Shown here piece by piece: positions 1 to 10,339 of a DNA stretch of 64,000 nucleotides. The notes below the pieces were generated by a model. It was given only the letters and a program-made list of their open reading frames with translations, ran no database searches and was not told the origin of the DNA. Both the position numbers and the translations under genes were made by a program. Each line of letters starts with the position of its first letter. The first letter of the stretch is position 1. The stretch comes from Stenocarpella maydis (taxonomy: Eukaryota > Ascomycota > Sordariomycetes > Diaporthales > Diaporthaceae): contig NQMI01000056.1 of NCBI GenBank assembly GCA_002270565.1, positions 130,168 through 194,167 on the forward strand. Reading direction: 5' to 3'.

Positions 1-506
1 CTGAACAAGGGGAGTCTCGCATTAGTCGTTTCAGTTGTATTGACTCTTGCGGTATTGCGCTTACGCATCCGCCCTCGATATGGGAATCCTGGAGGCTCAG
101 CATCCGAAAGGTGAATGCAGTTTCTCACTTCTCCACAATTCTTCAGGGGCTGACCCGGCAATCGTTCACGACCAGCGTAATGACAGGCCATCCCGAATGC
201 TTGATTTGGGACATCCAGAATTATCAAATTGATCATCAAATCGGGAATCATAGATGTAACCCCGAATAGCGGCCGATCTTGTTCTGGTGTTTTTCAGGGC
301 TTGCGAGATAAGAGGACTGCCGCTAGCCAATATCGCAAGCAACAACCCCGATCTCCCCTAACTTCTATGTTTCATCACTTGCTCTGATGAAAGCGGTCCC
401 ATTGGGATTGAGGTGGAGCCGCGTTTCCGAGGTGGCTGGAATCATTGGTATCTCCGATGCTCGATGAATCCGCCATTCGTGCGGCCATGCTAGTGCCCAC
501 GCCTCT
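1..506. other. intergenic, no gene seen
   Basis: No convincing reading frame, RNA gene or repeat is visible. The stretch lies downstream of the stop codon of the minus-strand SPOUT methyltransferase gene and may carry its 3' untranslated region. Confidence 0.5.
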
Positions 507-1616
507 TCAGCTGTCATCCCAGAGTCTCCTCAAAGCAGTCATCGAGATCAGAACGGCCTCATCCGTCCGGATAGTCCTGCTGCCTTGATTTGGCAGGACG
601 TTGACCCAGTGATCGAACAACTCTTTCGTGCGGCCTCCACTGATACCCATTCCACCAAGCTCCGGGTCGTTCATAGAGGCGTATTCCAGACCTCGCGGGC
701 CGCCGAAAACGATCAACAGGTGGTTGAATGTCTGCCTCTTGAACGGGGGAAACGCCTTGTTTGCCGGTGTGCCTCGTTCAGATGTCCCTATACTCATGTC
801 GTACCCGCCCTCAAACTGACTCTCGGTAAAGACCGCTGAAAGCGAGCTCGCATTCCGGACAGAGTATCCCCAGTAGTAACCAGCCTCTGTTCTCGGAGTC
901 CGTGGGTGCACCGGCTCTGCGTTCTTCAACGATTGGTCCGGGAATTGCAGTGTCACCCGTGTGTTCGGAGGGATCTCCTCGGAGATGGTCACAGGTCTTT
1001 GCAGCCCAATATCAACGGATGTCCTGCTTCCTCGTTAGATGGGGCGTGTCTAGGGGCTGACATGCTTGCTCACCCTTTCCCGCCCTCCGGACGTCCCCTG
1101 ACAGTGAATCCTTCGCGGAATGGCAGCCACTCGTCCTTGTGGGGATGATGCGGCATGTCGAGACTGGGCAAGAGGCCGGCCCTAGCCAAATTGTCGTGCA
1201 GCGGGAATAATGCCTTGCGCATGAAGGGTGGCGTCTCCAGGTACCCGAGAACATGTGCGATGAAGTGACATGGGTCAGTGTCGCCAGTGTACCTGTCCTT
1301 ATCAACAGCCCGAGGCCGAGACTCTAATGGGCTATCATCATAGACGACGACTTCGTCCACGCAGAAGACAGCCAAGGACCTGGCAATGCGGCCGGTGGTT
1401 GTTATTCTCTGGTCTGCGGTCTTCAAACTGGACCGGGTTAGCAGGGTTTCCGACAGGCACGGTGAATATCGCAAATGTGCCTAATTACTCTGTGATGATG
1501 CTGCCGGGCACGGCGATGGATACCGTAAAGTCACGGCCGCCTGTTGGTTGAAATCTGGCCGACGGCTTGAAGGTGCTGGTGTTCGCCTCCTCGCCATCGT
1601 CGTCGGTCCTTCTTCT
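507..1616 (-). CDS. SPOUT-type RNA methyltransferase (C9orf114/SPOUT1 family), 5' end unresolved
   Basis: Known role of the family (human C9orf114/SPOUT1, DUF171): a nuclear SPOUT-fold methyltransferase for RNA that binds S-adenosylmethionine through a C-terminal knot. Three exons can be joined in frame: 1616..1489, 1427..1074 and 1023..507. The introns are 1428-1488 (donor GTAATT) and 1024-1073 (donor GTGAGC, acceptor CAG). Family motifs appear in order: FTVSIAVPGSII; FCVDEVVVYDD; YLETPPFMRKALFP followed by DEWLPFREG; SVDIGLQRPV; GYDMSIGTSERG; HLLIVFGGPRGLE; WVNVLPNQGSRTIRTDEAV near the C-terminus. The start is not settled. The frame enters from a probable acceptor at 1617, and an upstream ATG at 1699 would need an intron of only about 31 nt, so the first exon may lie further upstream (1740-2000). 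Frames elsewhere in this interval are shadows. The family call is firm; the N-terminus is not. Confidence 0.85.
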
Positions 1617-2134
1617 CTGCGGGTAGCCAGTCAGCACGAGATTCTACCAGACAGGGGATGTCTGTCAGGCTTGGAAATCGGTTCAGACGGCGACAACATC
1701 TTGCGGCTGAAATTCTGATCACCAAGCAGGACTGGTCAAAACAAGAGCAGAACCCACCTTAGCTCTGTGATCTGACATGATGGGCCGTACTGTGTAGGTT
1801 GGTCTGAGGCTTTAGAAGCGATGAGTGATGGCTGGATTGGTCTGAACTCTCTTCGCATGAAAACCTGCATGCTATTGAATAATTCCCGATAAGAAATTCT
1901 GCCCTTATCATGGCTGTCCGCCTTTCCTGTTTGGCCATCCTGCAGGCCTTGGCTGGCCGAGGCTACACCAGTACGGAGTACCTGGTCCATGCAGCTGGCC
2001 GCTCACTACTAGACACCCGTGCGGTGCATCCGGCCAGATTACACCCCGCGTTCATCGACTTGCACACAGCAACTGTGCCTCCCCACCACTGATCTACTAC
2101 CTGACCGTACGACCGAGGAAACCTACAGGCAGAG
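1617..2134. other. divergent intergenic region
   Basis: This stretch separates the minus-strand SPOUT gene from the plus-strand thioredoxin gene. It probably holds both promoters and the unplaced first exon of the SPOUT gene. No open frame here has a recognisable domain. Confidence 0.4.
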
Positions 2135-2909
2135 ATGGCTGTCCATATTGGGTCCTCGTCTGAATGGCGACAAATCCTCCAGTCCACCATCGTGGTGGCT
2201 GACTGTGAGTGTGCTGCCGTGTGCCAGCCGGCTTCTCAGGCTCTCCTCGAACTGACATACATCCGTCCAGTCTACGCCGATTGGTGCGGTCCCTGCAAGA
2301 TGATCGCGCCAACGTTCGAGTCCCTTGCGACCAAGTTCTCCAAGCCAAAGCGCATCACATTCGCCAAGATCAACGTCGACAACCAGAAGGAGATCGCATC
2401 GCAATATGGCGTGCGCGCCATGCCTACGTTCATGATCTTCAAGAACGGCTCCGCTATCGACACCATACAAGGAGCAAACCCGCCTGCACTGACAGCTGCG
2501 GTAGAGAAGGCCGTCAAATTAGCAGGACCCTCGGCTGGAGGAGGTTTCAGCGTGCCCGGGCGCACTCTCGGAGGCAGTGGCCCTGCACAGTCCCAGCAGT
2601 CGCTCCGACGGCCGATCAAATGGGACCTGAACAACTTCATCAACGCCATCATCAACTTCTTCGGACTGTATCTGGTCTCACTGTTCTCGGTAAGTACCCC
2701 CCGGTCATGCACATGTGTGCCAGTAGCAGCTCCACTGACAGCTAAAATCACAGTTTGACCCCTACAAAGCCGCCGAGACCTCCAGATACAACGTGCACAA
2801 TCCTGTTGCACCTGCGACTATCCCCGGCGGCTCCGCGACCGCGGGTGGCGTGAAGAAACCAGTTCCCAAGGCCACATTTCGGACGTTGGCCGACTTGGGT
2901 GGTGATTAA
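2135..2909 (+). CDS. thioredoxin-domain protein with C-terminal membrane segment
   Basis: A thioredoxin is a dithiol oxidoreductase that reduces protein disulfides. Three exons (2135-2204, 2271-2689, 2754-2909) give 214 residues. The introns are 2205-2270 (GTGAGT..CAG) and 2690-2753 (GTAAGT..CAG). Both introns are open in one frame, so an unspliced reading would look continuous, but splicing restores the canonical FYADWCGPCK active site. The thioredoxin fold covers about residues 1-105, with the catalytic CGPC and the conserved cis-Pro in RAMPTF. Beyond it come a Gly/Ser/Gln-rich linker and a hydrophobic stretch near residues 145-163 (NFINAIINFFGLYLVSLFS). The protein ends in a polar tail finishing LADLGGD. 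Cytosolic thioredoxins stop at about 105-110 residues, so this is the membrane-tail type. The start ATG is supported by the standard MAVHIGSSSEW-type thioredoxin N-terminus. The membrane it sits in is unknown. Confidence 0.88.
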
Positions 2910-3302
2910 ACAACGGGTATCTGCTATAGCAACTGGTGGCGTGAGCCGGCATATTCTTGGCTTTTGAGGGCACGGCGTTTGGGGAGGGCCGCATGCCGAC
3001 AGGCAGTGCAACTTTATTGTTCAGTAGTGTGAAATACATTGTCTCTGCAGGCTTGTTCAAGTAGTGTGAAATAGATATCTGAGAATCCTATCGATAGACA
3101 GTGGGCCAGAGCCATGATTACACTACTCCGTAATTGCCACCCGGCGGGGCAGCTCCAGGCCGCGTCCAGGCCAGTCCCCCGCGCTGCGGCTGCAAAAGCT
3201 CCTTCGAGCACCGTACATTTGAAATTTGGGGCTTCCGGTTGGGCCACCCACCCTGCAGTAACTTTTTCTTGTCCAACTTCTCAACACCACAAATTTGTCG
3301 CC

Positions 3303-5927
3303 ATGCTTGCTGCCAGGAGGCTGCAAAATGCCTGCCCATCATGTACGGCTCAGATCCTCAGGCTTTATGTGCACTCCATTGCAGAAATTAGTCCGGTCAT
3401 AGCTCCAAATGCACGGCAGAACATTTCGAGAAGCAGGTTTCGCGGCCGGAGGCAAAATGCACGTTTCTTGTCAACAACGTCGAAGAAGACATTGCAGGAT
3501 GGGCGCACCGAAGATGCAGAGGCTCAGAGGTCCGGCCAGATCCCAGAAGAACTCGCAGCATCACCGGATGAGGGAGGTTTACCGCAAGACCAAGACGCCG
3601 AAACGATAGTGCGGCAGGCGAAGCGCATGTTTGGCGACACCCTCCCGAGCGGCTACCTGTCCGACGAAGAGTACCTAATTTACAAGAGGCTCTACGGAGA
3701 TCCGTTACGGCGGACAAGGCCAGAAGATGTGGGGTTCGGATCCTTTGGTGAATCCGAGGAGGCGGATGCCATCAGTGCGACGAAGAATGCCTTGCTTCGA
3801 GAGACTCGCCATGGCGGGTTGGAAGAGGTGGAATACACATCGGAGTCTTTCCCCACGAATGAGGAGGGTGGAGAAGCCATCGCTGAGGAGCTGCTGGCAG
3901 CGCGACCACCGAGTGATGCGCAACTCGAGTACATTGAGGCCAATGCCAGCAATCAGCGTGAGTACGACGCCCTCTTGCAGCTCCAGAAGGATTTTGAAGC
4001 GGCCAGGATTGCTGCGGTGCAAGAAGCGGTGAAGGCGGCGGCGCAAGAAGCGGCAGAAGAGGCACAGCTGGGAGAAGAAGAATTCGAGGAAGAATATGAG
4101 GACGAGGAGGAGGGCGAAGAAGAAGATCTTGATGACACAGAACCAGACGCCCAACTTCTTGACTGGTATCCAGGGCAAGAGGGTCCACGGCAACACCAGT
4201 ACACCGTAGAGGGCCAATTCAGAACATCACCAAGCACGCTACAGCTTCCGAGTGTTGACTTCGTTGAACCGATCACGGAACTGCTGAGGCGAACGGACAC
4301 CAAACACATTCGGGCTGCGGCTGAGAAGCACTTCGGGGGACCCGGCCTCCCGCACTCGCCAGCTACACCTCGCTCGGCCAGAAACCTGCCACAGAAGGGC
4401 CTGGGCCTGGAAGCAGGGTACTACAGGATGTCGGAAATCGATGCTGATGCCTTCATCGCCACAGCCTTGCCTGGCATTTATGCATCTGTCACAAGCACTT
4501 TGGTAGAGGTGCGCAAGAGGCTTGGCCCTGAATGGCTGCGCGGCCTCCTGAACCGGAAAGATGCCGACGGCGAGGGACCTCGCGTGCTCGATGCCGGGGC
4601 TGGCGGCGCCGGGCTGGCAGCCTGGCAAAACGTCGCACAGGCAGAGTGGGATGTCCTGCGTAACAATGATGCAGAGACCGCGGAGCCAGACCCGGCACCA
4701 TCAGGGAAAAAGACAGTCATCGTTGGATCGAATCCACTCCGGCATCGCATATCACGGTTTCTCGAAAACACCCAGTTCCTGCCCCGGTTGCCACACTACA
4801 CGCATTCGGTGGAGAACATGGAGAAGCAACTCGACGCTCCGGAGGTCCCACAGAAACGAAAGGTGTACGATGTCATCATTGCCACGCACCTCTTGATGCC
4901 CCTGGAGAAGGACTACAGGAGGAAGGACATCCTCAACAACCTATGGTCCCTACTCTCACCCAACGGTGGTGTCCTGATCATGCTTGAGAAGGGGCACCCA
5001 AGAGGTTTTGAGGCTATCGCAGATGTTCGCGCGAGGCTTCTCGAGGAATTTATTATCCCCCCTACGCCTGGAACTGCACCTGAAGCTATCGAGCAAGATG
5101 TGGAGCGGATCCGGGAGCCCGGAATGATCATCGCGCCGTGTACGAACCATTCCAAGTGCCCCATGTACTTGAACCCTGGCGTCAGCCCAGGGCGCAAGGA
5201 CTTCTGCCACTTCAGCCAGCGATTCATCCGTCCTCCATTCCTGCAGAGGATTTTGGAAGCCAAGCATCGCAACCACGAGGACATCAGCTTCAGCTACATC
5301 GCAGTGCGCCGCGGTATGCCAGCTTCAAACCCCGCAGCGGCAGAGTCGGTCTCGTCCACTGCTGAGGGCAGTTCCGAGGCTGTCGGTGTCAAGCCCATCC
5401 ATCAGGGTGTAGAAGCCACAACGAGGGCTTTTGCTGGCTACGAGGACGTAGCATCAGACAGCCCAGACCGTCCTCATCCTCTCTCCCTTCCGCGTAACAT
5501 CCTACCACCACTTAAGCGCAAGGGACATGTCACCCTCGACTTGTGCACACCGGCTGGCGCCATCGAACGGTGGACCGTGCCGCGGAGCTTCAGTAAACAG
5601 GCGTATCACGACGCGCGCAAGGCAAGATGGGGCGACATCTGGGCTCTGGGAGCGAAGACTCGTGTGCGGCGTACCATACGACTCGGCAGGGGCATCGCCG
5701 AAGGCGAAGTCATACCCCAGGACGGCGGCGTCCGGGCCACCAGGGCTATTGCGAGCGGAAAGAAGGGGCGCCCCAAGGTTGTGGAGCTTGAATACGACGG
5801 AAAAGGCGTGTTGTCGGGCCGGCCCAGAGGTCTGGTCGGGCAGAGGCCCGAGAGGAGGACGAAGGGCGGAAGGAAACCGCCCAGGCCTCGGAATCGCGTG
5901 GAGGACTTGGATGAGAGCGAGAACTGA
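3303..5927 (+). CDS. RSM22: Rsm22-family mitochondrial ribosome assembly factor/methyltransferase
   Basis: Rsm22 (METTL17 in animals) acts in mitochondria on assembly of the small mitoribosomal subunit. It has a methyltransferase-like fold and cysteines that bind an Fe-S cluster in studied homologues. The gene is a single exon of 874 residues. The start at 3303 is chosen for its GTCGCC-ATG context and because the N-terminus (MLAARRLQNACPSC, then Arg/Ser-rich) suits a mitochondrial presequence. An in-frame ATG at 3114 would add 63 less typical residues. The SAM-fold motif RVLDAGAGGAGLAAW lies near residue 427. The cysteine segment is CTNHSKCPMYLNPG, then RKDFCHFSQRFIRPPF near residues 612-645. 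A long N-terminal region (about residues 100-330) includes a run of Glu/Asp near 260-280 and is probably disordered. The C-terminus is Arg/Gly/Pro-rich. The protein is longer than yeast Rsm22 (about 630 residues), mostly because of this N-terminal region. Confidence 0.9.
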   Translation: MLAARRLQNACPSCTAQILRLYVHSIAEISPVIAPNARQNISRSRFRGRRQNARFLSTTSKKTLQDGRTEDAEAQRSGQIPEELAASPDEGGLPQDQDAETIVRQAKRMFGDTLPSGYLSDEEYLIYKRLYGDPLRRTRPEDVGFGSFGESEEADAISATKNALLRETRHGGLEEVEYTSESFPTNEEGGEAIAEELLAARPPSDAQLEYIEANASNQREYDALLQLQKDFEAARIAAVQEAVKAAAQEAAEEAQLGEEEFEEEYEDEEEGEEEDLDDTEPDAQLLDWYPGQEGPRQHQYTVEGQFRTSPSTLQLPSVDFVEPITELLRRTDTKHIRAAAEKHFGGPGLPHSPATPRSARNLPQKGLGLEAGYYRMSEIDADAFIATALPGIYASVTSTLVEVRKRLGPEWLRGLLNRKDADGEGPRVLDAGAGGAGLAAWQNVAQAEWDVLRNNDAETAEPDPAPSGKKTVIVGSNPLRHRISRFLENTQFLPRLPHYTHSVENMEKQLDAPEVPQKRKVYDVIIATHLLMPLEKDYRRKDILNNLWSLLSPNGGVLIMLEKGHPRGFEAIADVRARLLEEFIIPPTPGTAPEAIEQDVERIREPGMIIAPCTNHSKCPMYLNPGVSPGRKDFCHFSQRFIRPPFLQRILEAKHRNHEDISFSYIAVRRGMPASNPAAAESVSSTAEGSSEAVGVKPIHQGVEATTRAFAGYEDVASDSPDRPHPLSLPRNILPPLKRKGHVTLDLCTPAGAIERWTVPRSFSKQAYHDARKARWGDIWALGAKTRVRRTIRLGRGIAEGEVIPQDGGVRATRAIASGKKGRPKVVELEYDGKGVLSGRPRGLVGQRPERRTKGGRKPPRPRNRVEDLDESEN

Positions 5928-7640
5928 GAATATTCGCCCGGCCGATACCAATAAGTCCTGAGATGTAATGTGTATCCAGTCGATGCTTAGAGACGCGCAA
6001 GTCCAGATTGGCCCAACATAGACATGGTACTCCCCTGTATTCTAATCTCTGCTTCACCGCCTTTAAGCCGACATGTGGTTCTTCGAGTCTCGGTACGCGC
6101 GGCTGCTTCCTTTCGTCTAAAATATTGGTACATGTCCCTAGGGAGGGAAAGTCCTGTGATAACGGGACTCGCTTCCACGGATCTCGATGATGCTCGGCAG
6201 GCCTATCGCACGCGGGCACCCATGCCCAGGTGCCTGCCATCGACGTATGTTCGCGCAGTGTAACTGTACGATTTGCAGGGGTGGCTCACGAAACCAAAGT
6301 TGCCGCTATGGCCTGGGAGTCACGGCTCAACTGAGAGCAGTCAATCAAAGAGCACTTTGAAGCTACGAAGTAATTGGTCATCCCTAGGCGACAGGCTTGA
6401 GTGCTTGTGCCACGAAACAATATAACGCGAACCATGGAATCGGTGTCTCAACACGAGATGCTTCAGGGCCGGGAACTCTGTAGACGCGGCACCAAGTTCA
6501 GCCTCTCAATACAATGGGAGAGAATGAAATGGGGTGCGGGTTCTGTGTGGTACATGATGGCCGGTTCACGGCAATGCTGTCGCACGGATAAGGGATCTCC
6601 CGGCTGCTCTTGGCCCGGAACGATTGACAATGGCATTCTTTCAGCATGCCTGATCTCTGGCTTCCGTATCTGGGCGCAAGTACCATCTTTGTACTGTACA
6701 TTCTTGTTGAACTGCGGAGATCTTTGAGACGCCCGTCCGGAAGAGGGCATCAATGCCTTGATAAATTTTACGCCCTGAGATCATATCTCACCGTGATTTC
6801 GTCTAATCAGGGTTAATTCCCGGAGCTTTACTGGATTGGCTTATAGACCCTTGATGGGCCAGCGGTCACTAAGGTTCAAGACTCACACCACGAGAGTTTC
6901 AAGCTCTCGCATGGTTGGTTGTCACCCTTCCAACGCCAAGTAAAGATGTTGCGGTTCCCTTTGTGCGTCCCTGGGATAGGCCTCCGCAGCTGGTCCGGGA
7001 GACGGGACCGGGAGCTTGGCCAGGATCATGCGCACGTACTCAGTGTTTGTCCCGTCGTTTGGGGGAAGAGGCAAGCGTCACAGAAGTCAGTGCCTGGAGG
7101 TTTGGGTCTATCGTGTTACGACTTGGTCGACTCGGGGCAGGACCAGATGTGGATAAGAATGGCATGGCTGTTTGGCTGGTAACGTGCACAGGTGCCCGAT
7201 TGCAACACAGGCCTCCAGTTGTGATGACTCGTGGAAAGTATAGATAACGTCAGTTTGGCTGGAGGTTCCAGAAGTTTGAAGTTGTCTCTGTACAGATCAA
7301 TTCTGTCGAAAACCAATGGCATCTGCAATGCCAAGTGACTGACTCGTTGGCTGAGGTCTTGACTGGGACCCAATATCCCAAGGGATCGTCACACCCATGG
7401 AAATTATGTGGGTGGTAGATATGCCCGTAGCTCTAGTGTAATCCAATCTCATCAACAGTTCCCATTTGTCCACCAGGAACGTGCGACTTGGAGGTTGCCG
7501 ACCTCGAATAACAAAATTCGAGCTGATCGCTTCGCATCGCGGGATCCGACATGGCCAGCTGACTCCGAGTCCTTCCCGGATATCGTCCTCCTTTCAGGTT
7601 TCCGCCAATTACCTAGGCACATAAGCATGCACCACTCGAG
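5928..7640. other. intergenic, no gene seen
   Basis: This is 1.7 kb between two plus-strand genes. The longest frames (up to about 160 codons, some antisense to gene ends) show no domain, no signal peptide and no exon-like continuation. No tRNA or repeat was recognised. Confidence 0.45.
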
Positions 7641-9066
7641 ATGGCACAAGTGCAACAAGGTGGAACTCCTGCACCGCCGGGGCGGATCCCCAATTTCGAA
7701 GATCCGGAGGATGTCTTGCATACGATCAATCTCGTCTCGCAAATTCTGGCAGTGGCCACCGTCACGCCAATCGTGTTTTTCAGGCTGTACATAATAAAAT
7801 GGAAGATTGCCACTCCTTTCCGACTGGAAGACTGTATGAGACATCCTTTTGGCCCCCAGCATTAAGGAGCTTTGAATAGATACTGACTACTGGCATGGTA
7901 GGGTGTTGCCTGGTTTCTCTCGTAAGATGACGAACCTGGTAGTGAAATTTTAACAAACTCAATTAACAAGTAGCATATAGATCCTGAGTAATCTGTACAG
8001 TGCTACAGCTTTCCTCAGTGGGTCTTGGCTTTCCGAATTTCCTTTTCAAAGACGCCTAGGCTAAGAATCTTAGTGAACGCTTTTGGCGGGGGATTCCACT
8101 CGTGGGAGATATCGCCAGAGAAGTTTTCCAATTTCCTCAAGGTAATCATTTCCTCGAAGCCAAGCCCGGCATTGACGCCCATGCAAAATTACGACTGATC
8201 TTGTTGTCTTGTTAAAGGCACTTTACGCAGACACCATCGTATACGGCCCCAATGCGTGGTTTGTCAAAGTGACGCTCCTCCTCCTCATGATCCGTGTCTT
8301 CTACGTCAGCCGCGGCTTCGTTATCTTCGGATACACCTTCATCGCCGCCATGTTATGTTACTACCTTCCCGTCATGATTATGAAGATCAACATCTGCCAA
8401 CCGATAAGAGGATTCTGGAGTCTCGACATACCATCGCAATGCTTCAACCAACGGGCAATTTTCGTTGCCGACACCGTTATCAGCGCTGTCACAGACCTGG
8501 CAGTATTGCTGGCCCCTGTTCCACTCGTTAAAGCACTGACTCTGCCTTGGAAGCAAAAGCTGAAGGTATATCTGCTTCTGGGCGCGGGTGGACTTGCCAC
8601 TGCCGCGTCTTTCGTGAGAATGTATTTGGTCATTATGCTCCAGAAGTCAGATGATCAGACGGTGGACTTTGTGAGATTCAACTTGCTCGGGTAAGCTGAC
8701 CATCAGGCAGAAGCACCTGAGCGGCGTGTACGAGCCTTTGGCTAACCACGCGTGCTCAGGACCGCGGAAGTGAGCATCGGCTTAATTTGCGCCTGCCTCC
8801 CGGCCCTGAACAGATTCTTCAAGGGCAGACATCAACCTATCGAACCAGTCAGGCACACTTGGCAGTTCGGCGTGAAGACCCCGAAATTCTTACAGAGAAC
8901 AAACCGCAAGGACCCGGAGGACGGACTCACGTGGACGACACTGGAGCCGCTATCCCGGACATATCAGTCCAAGTCAGCGAGCGCGGAATACCGATGGATA
9001 GCCGGATCACGTACTGAGACGGGTGGCAGCTCGGCACCAAGGACATTTGGAAGTGTGCATGCATGA
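7641..9066 (+). CDS. fungal-rhodopsin-domain integral membrane protein (SAT4/PF20684 type)
   Basis: This is a seven-helix-type fungal membrane protein. The family is large and mostly uncharacterised; some members sit in metabolite clusters or resemble PTH11-like receptors. The start ATG at 7641 gives an N-terminus leading to the first helix, LHTINLVSQILAVATVTPIV. Exon 1 ends near 7834 at GTATGA. A tiny exon of about 20 nt (near 7902-7921) appears to supply WCCLVSL. The next exon is recognised by the family motif GGFHSWEISPEKFSNFLK and ends at a GTAATC donor near 8141. It then joins ALYADTIVYGPNAWFVK at about 8218. Later helices include VTLLLLMIRVFYV and VISAVTDLAVLLAPVPLV, and an intron near 8691-8759 precedes TAEVSIGLICACLPALNRFF. 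The cytoplasmic tail is polar and ends at 9066. The family call is strong. The two middle exon borders are tentative, especially the acceptor near 8001. Confidence 0.78.
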
Positions 9067-10339
9067 TTAGATATTCTTCGAATGGGGGAGGATATATCAA
9101 GAGTCAGGTGAAACAGATCCAGCGAGAATTATGCGAGAATACTGCCGGCTGCCTCAGTAGTATTGAAGGTGGCCAAGCCATATCGCCAACCCGAGACTTG
9201 GATGACCTGTGAAGACCTTGGAGACATAACCATGAAACATTGTTATGATGCAATCTCAGAGGCAGATGAAAGAAGCCGTGCGGCATCTGACATAGTAAAT
9301 GGAAGCAGGGACCCGCACCCATAAAATACCTACGGAGGCAACACCATTACATCTCTACCTAGATAGCTTATGCCAGAGCTAGGGCTATCTATTCAAAGAG
9401 AGTATATCCAAATCTAAGCCGCAAATCCAGTTAAAACATCAAATACTATACATTTATGGTGTATAAATATACGATTGATGTCGGGTATGGGTTTTAGGAC
9501 ATGTGGGAGTGGGTGCTGGGTGCTGGGTGTTGGATGTTCTATATTTCGACCTAGTTATCATCACCATGTACCGGTGAACCCTCCGTTTCTGCGGGCACAA
9601 ATCTCTAATTCGGAATCAATTTGCTCTAAATATAGATACTGTAGAGTATTTAAACCCGCAGAGCTGCTGTGGCTGGGTAAGATGGTTACTGGGGCATTAG
9701 GTGTGACACGCTTTCCCATGCGAACCCGGACCTGGCCCGGATCACTTCCATGTTCTGGTACTCACATATTGGTTCTCCTGTGGGTTCTAGTCAGTTCCAT
9801 AGTTTGGGAACTCCTTTCCCAATCTGAACTCAGTAGGAAACACACTTCTCAAGAATATTATTCAGTGCTGTCGTCCTCAAGAACCGATCGAGCGTAGCCG
9901 ACGTGCTGAGATCCCTCAGATTGGTTGGCGAAATGTGTTAATTGAGCCTTCTTAGTCCAAGTTGTATGACCTATTTTATTTCTGCCTGCTTTCGCTCTGC
10001 AGTGATACTATGTCTTGTGTAAGCAGATTTCAGGGGTGAAGTTATACATACACTAGATGCGTTGGCCGATCACAACAGTTAACTAGAGACCCAGAAATTC
10101 ACTACTGGTTCAAACAAACTATTCAGTTCATTTCCTTTCCAGCTGATGGCACCAAATTTTGGCAGCAGGTCTAAATATCGGACACAACATCATGGTCTGG
10201 TATCAATGCCTGAACGAATGCCGGGGATCTACCGCAATTTTGAAACTGCACACAATATCAAACACCGTATCAAAGAAAGTAAAACACACTGCCCTCATAT
10301 TCCTAGTTGCACCACAAAAGGAAAGCCACTCGAATGTGC
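9067..10339. other. intergenic, no gene seen
   Basis: This is moderately AT-rich DNA between the rhodopsin-like gene and the 3' end of the dynamin-like gene. A short G-rich tandem pattern (GGGTGCTGGGTGCTGG) lies near 9511-9530. A frame of about 140 codons at 9475-9897 has no recognisable motif and was not called. Confidence 0.4.

Noticed and set aside
3114..3302. Upstream ATG of the Rsm22 frame as start
   Set aside because: It would put 63 residues ahead of a good mitochondrial presequence; the ATG at 3303 has better context. It remains possible.
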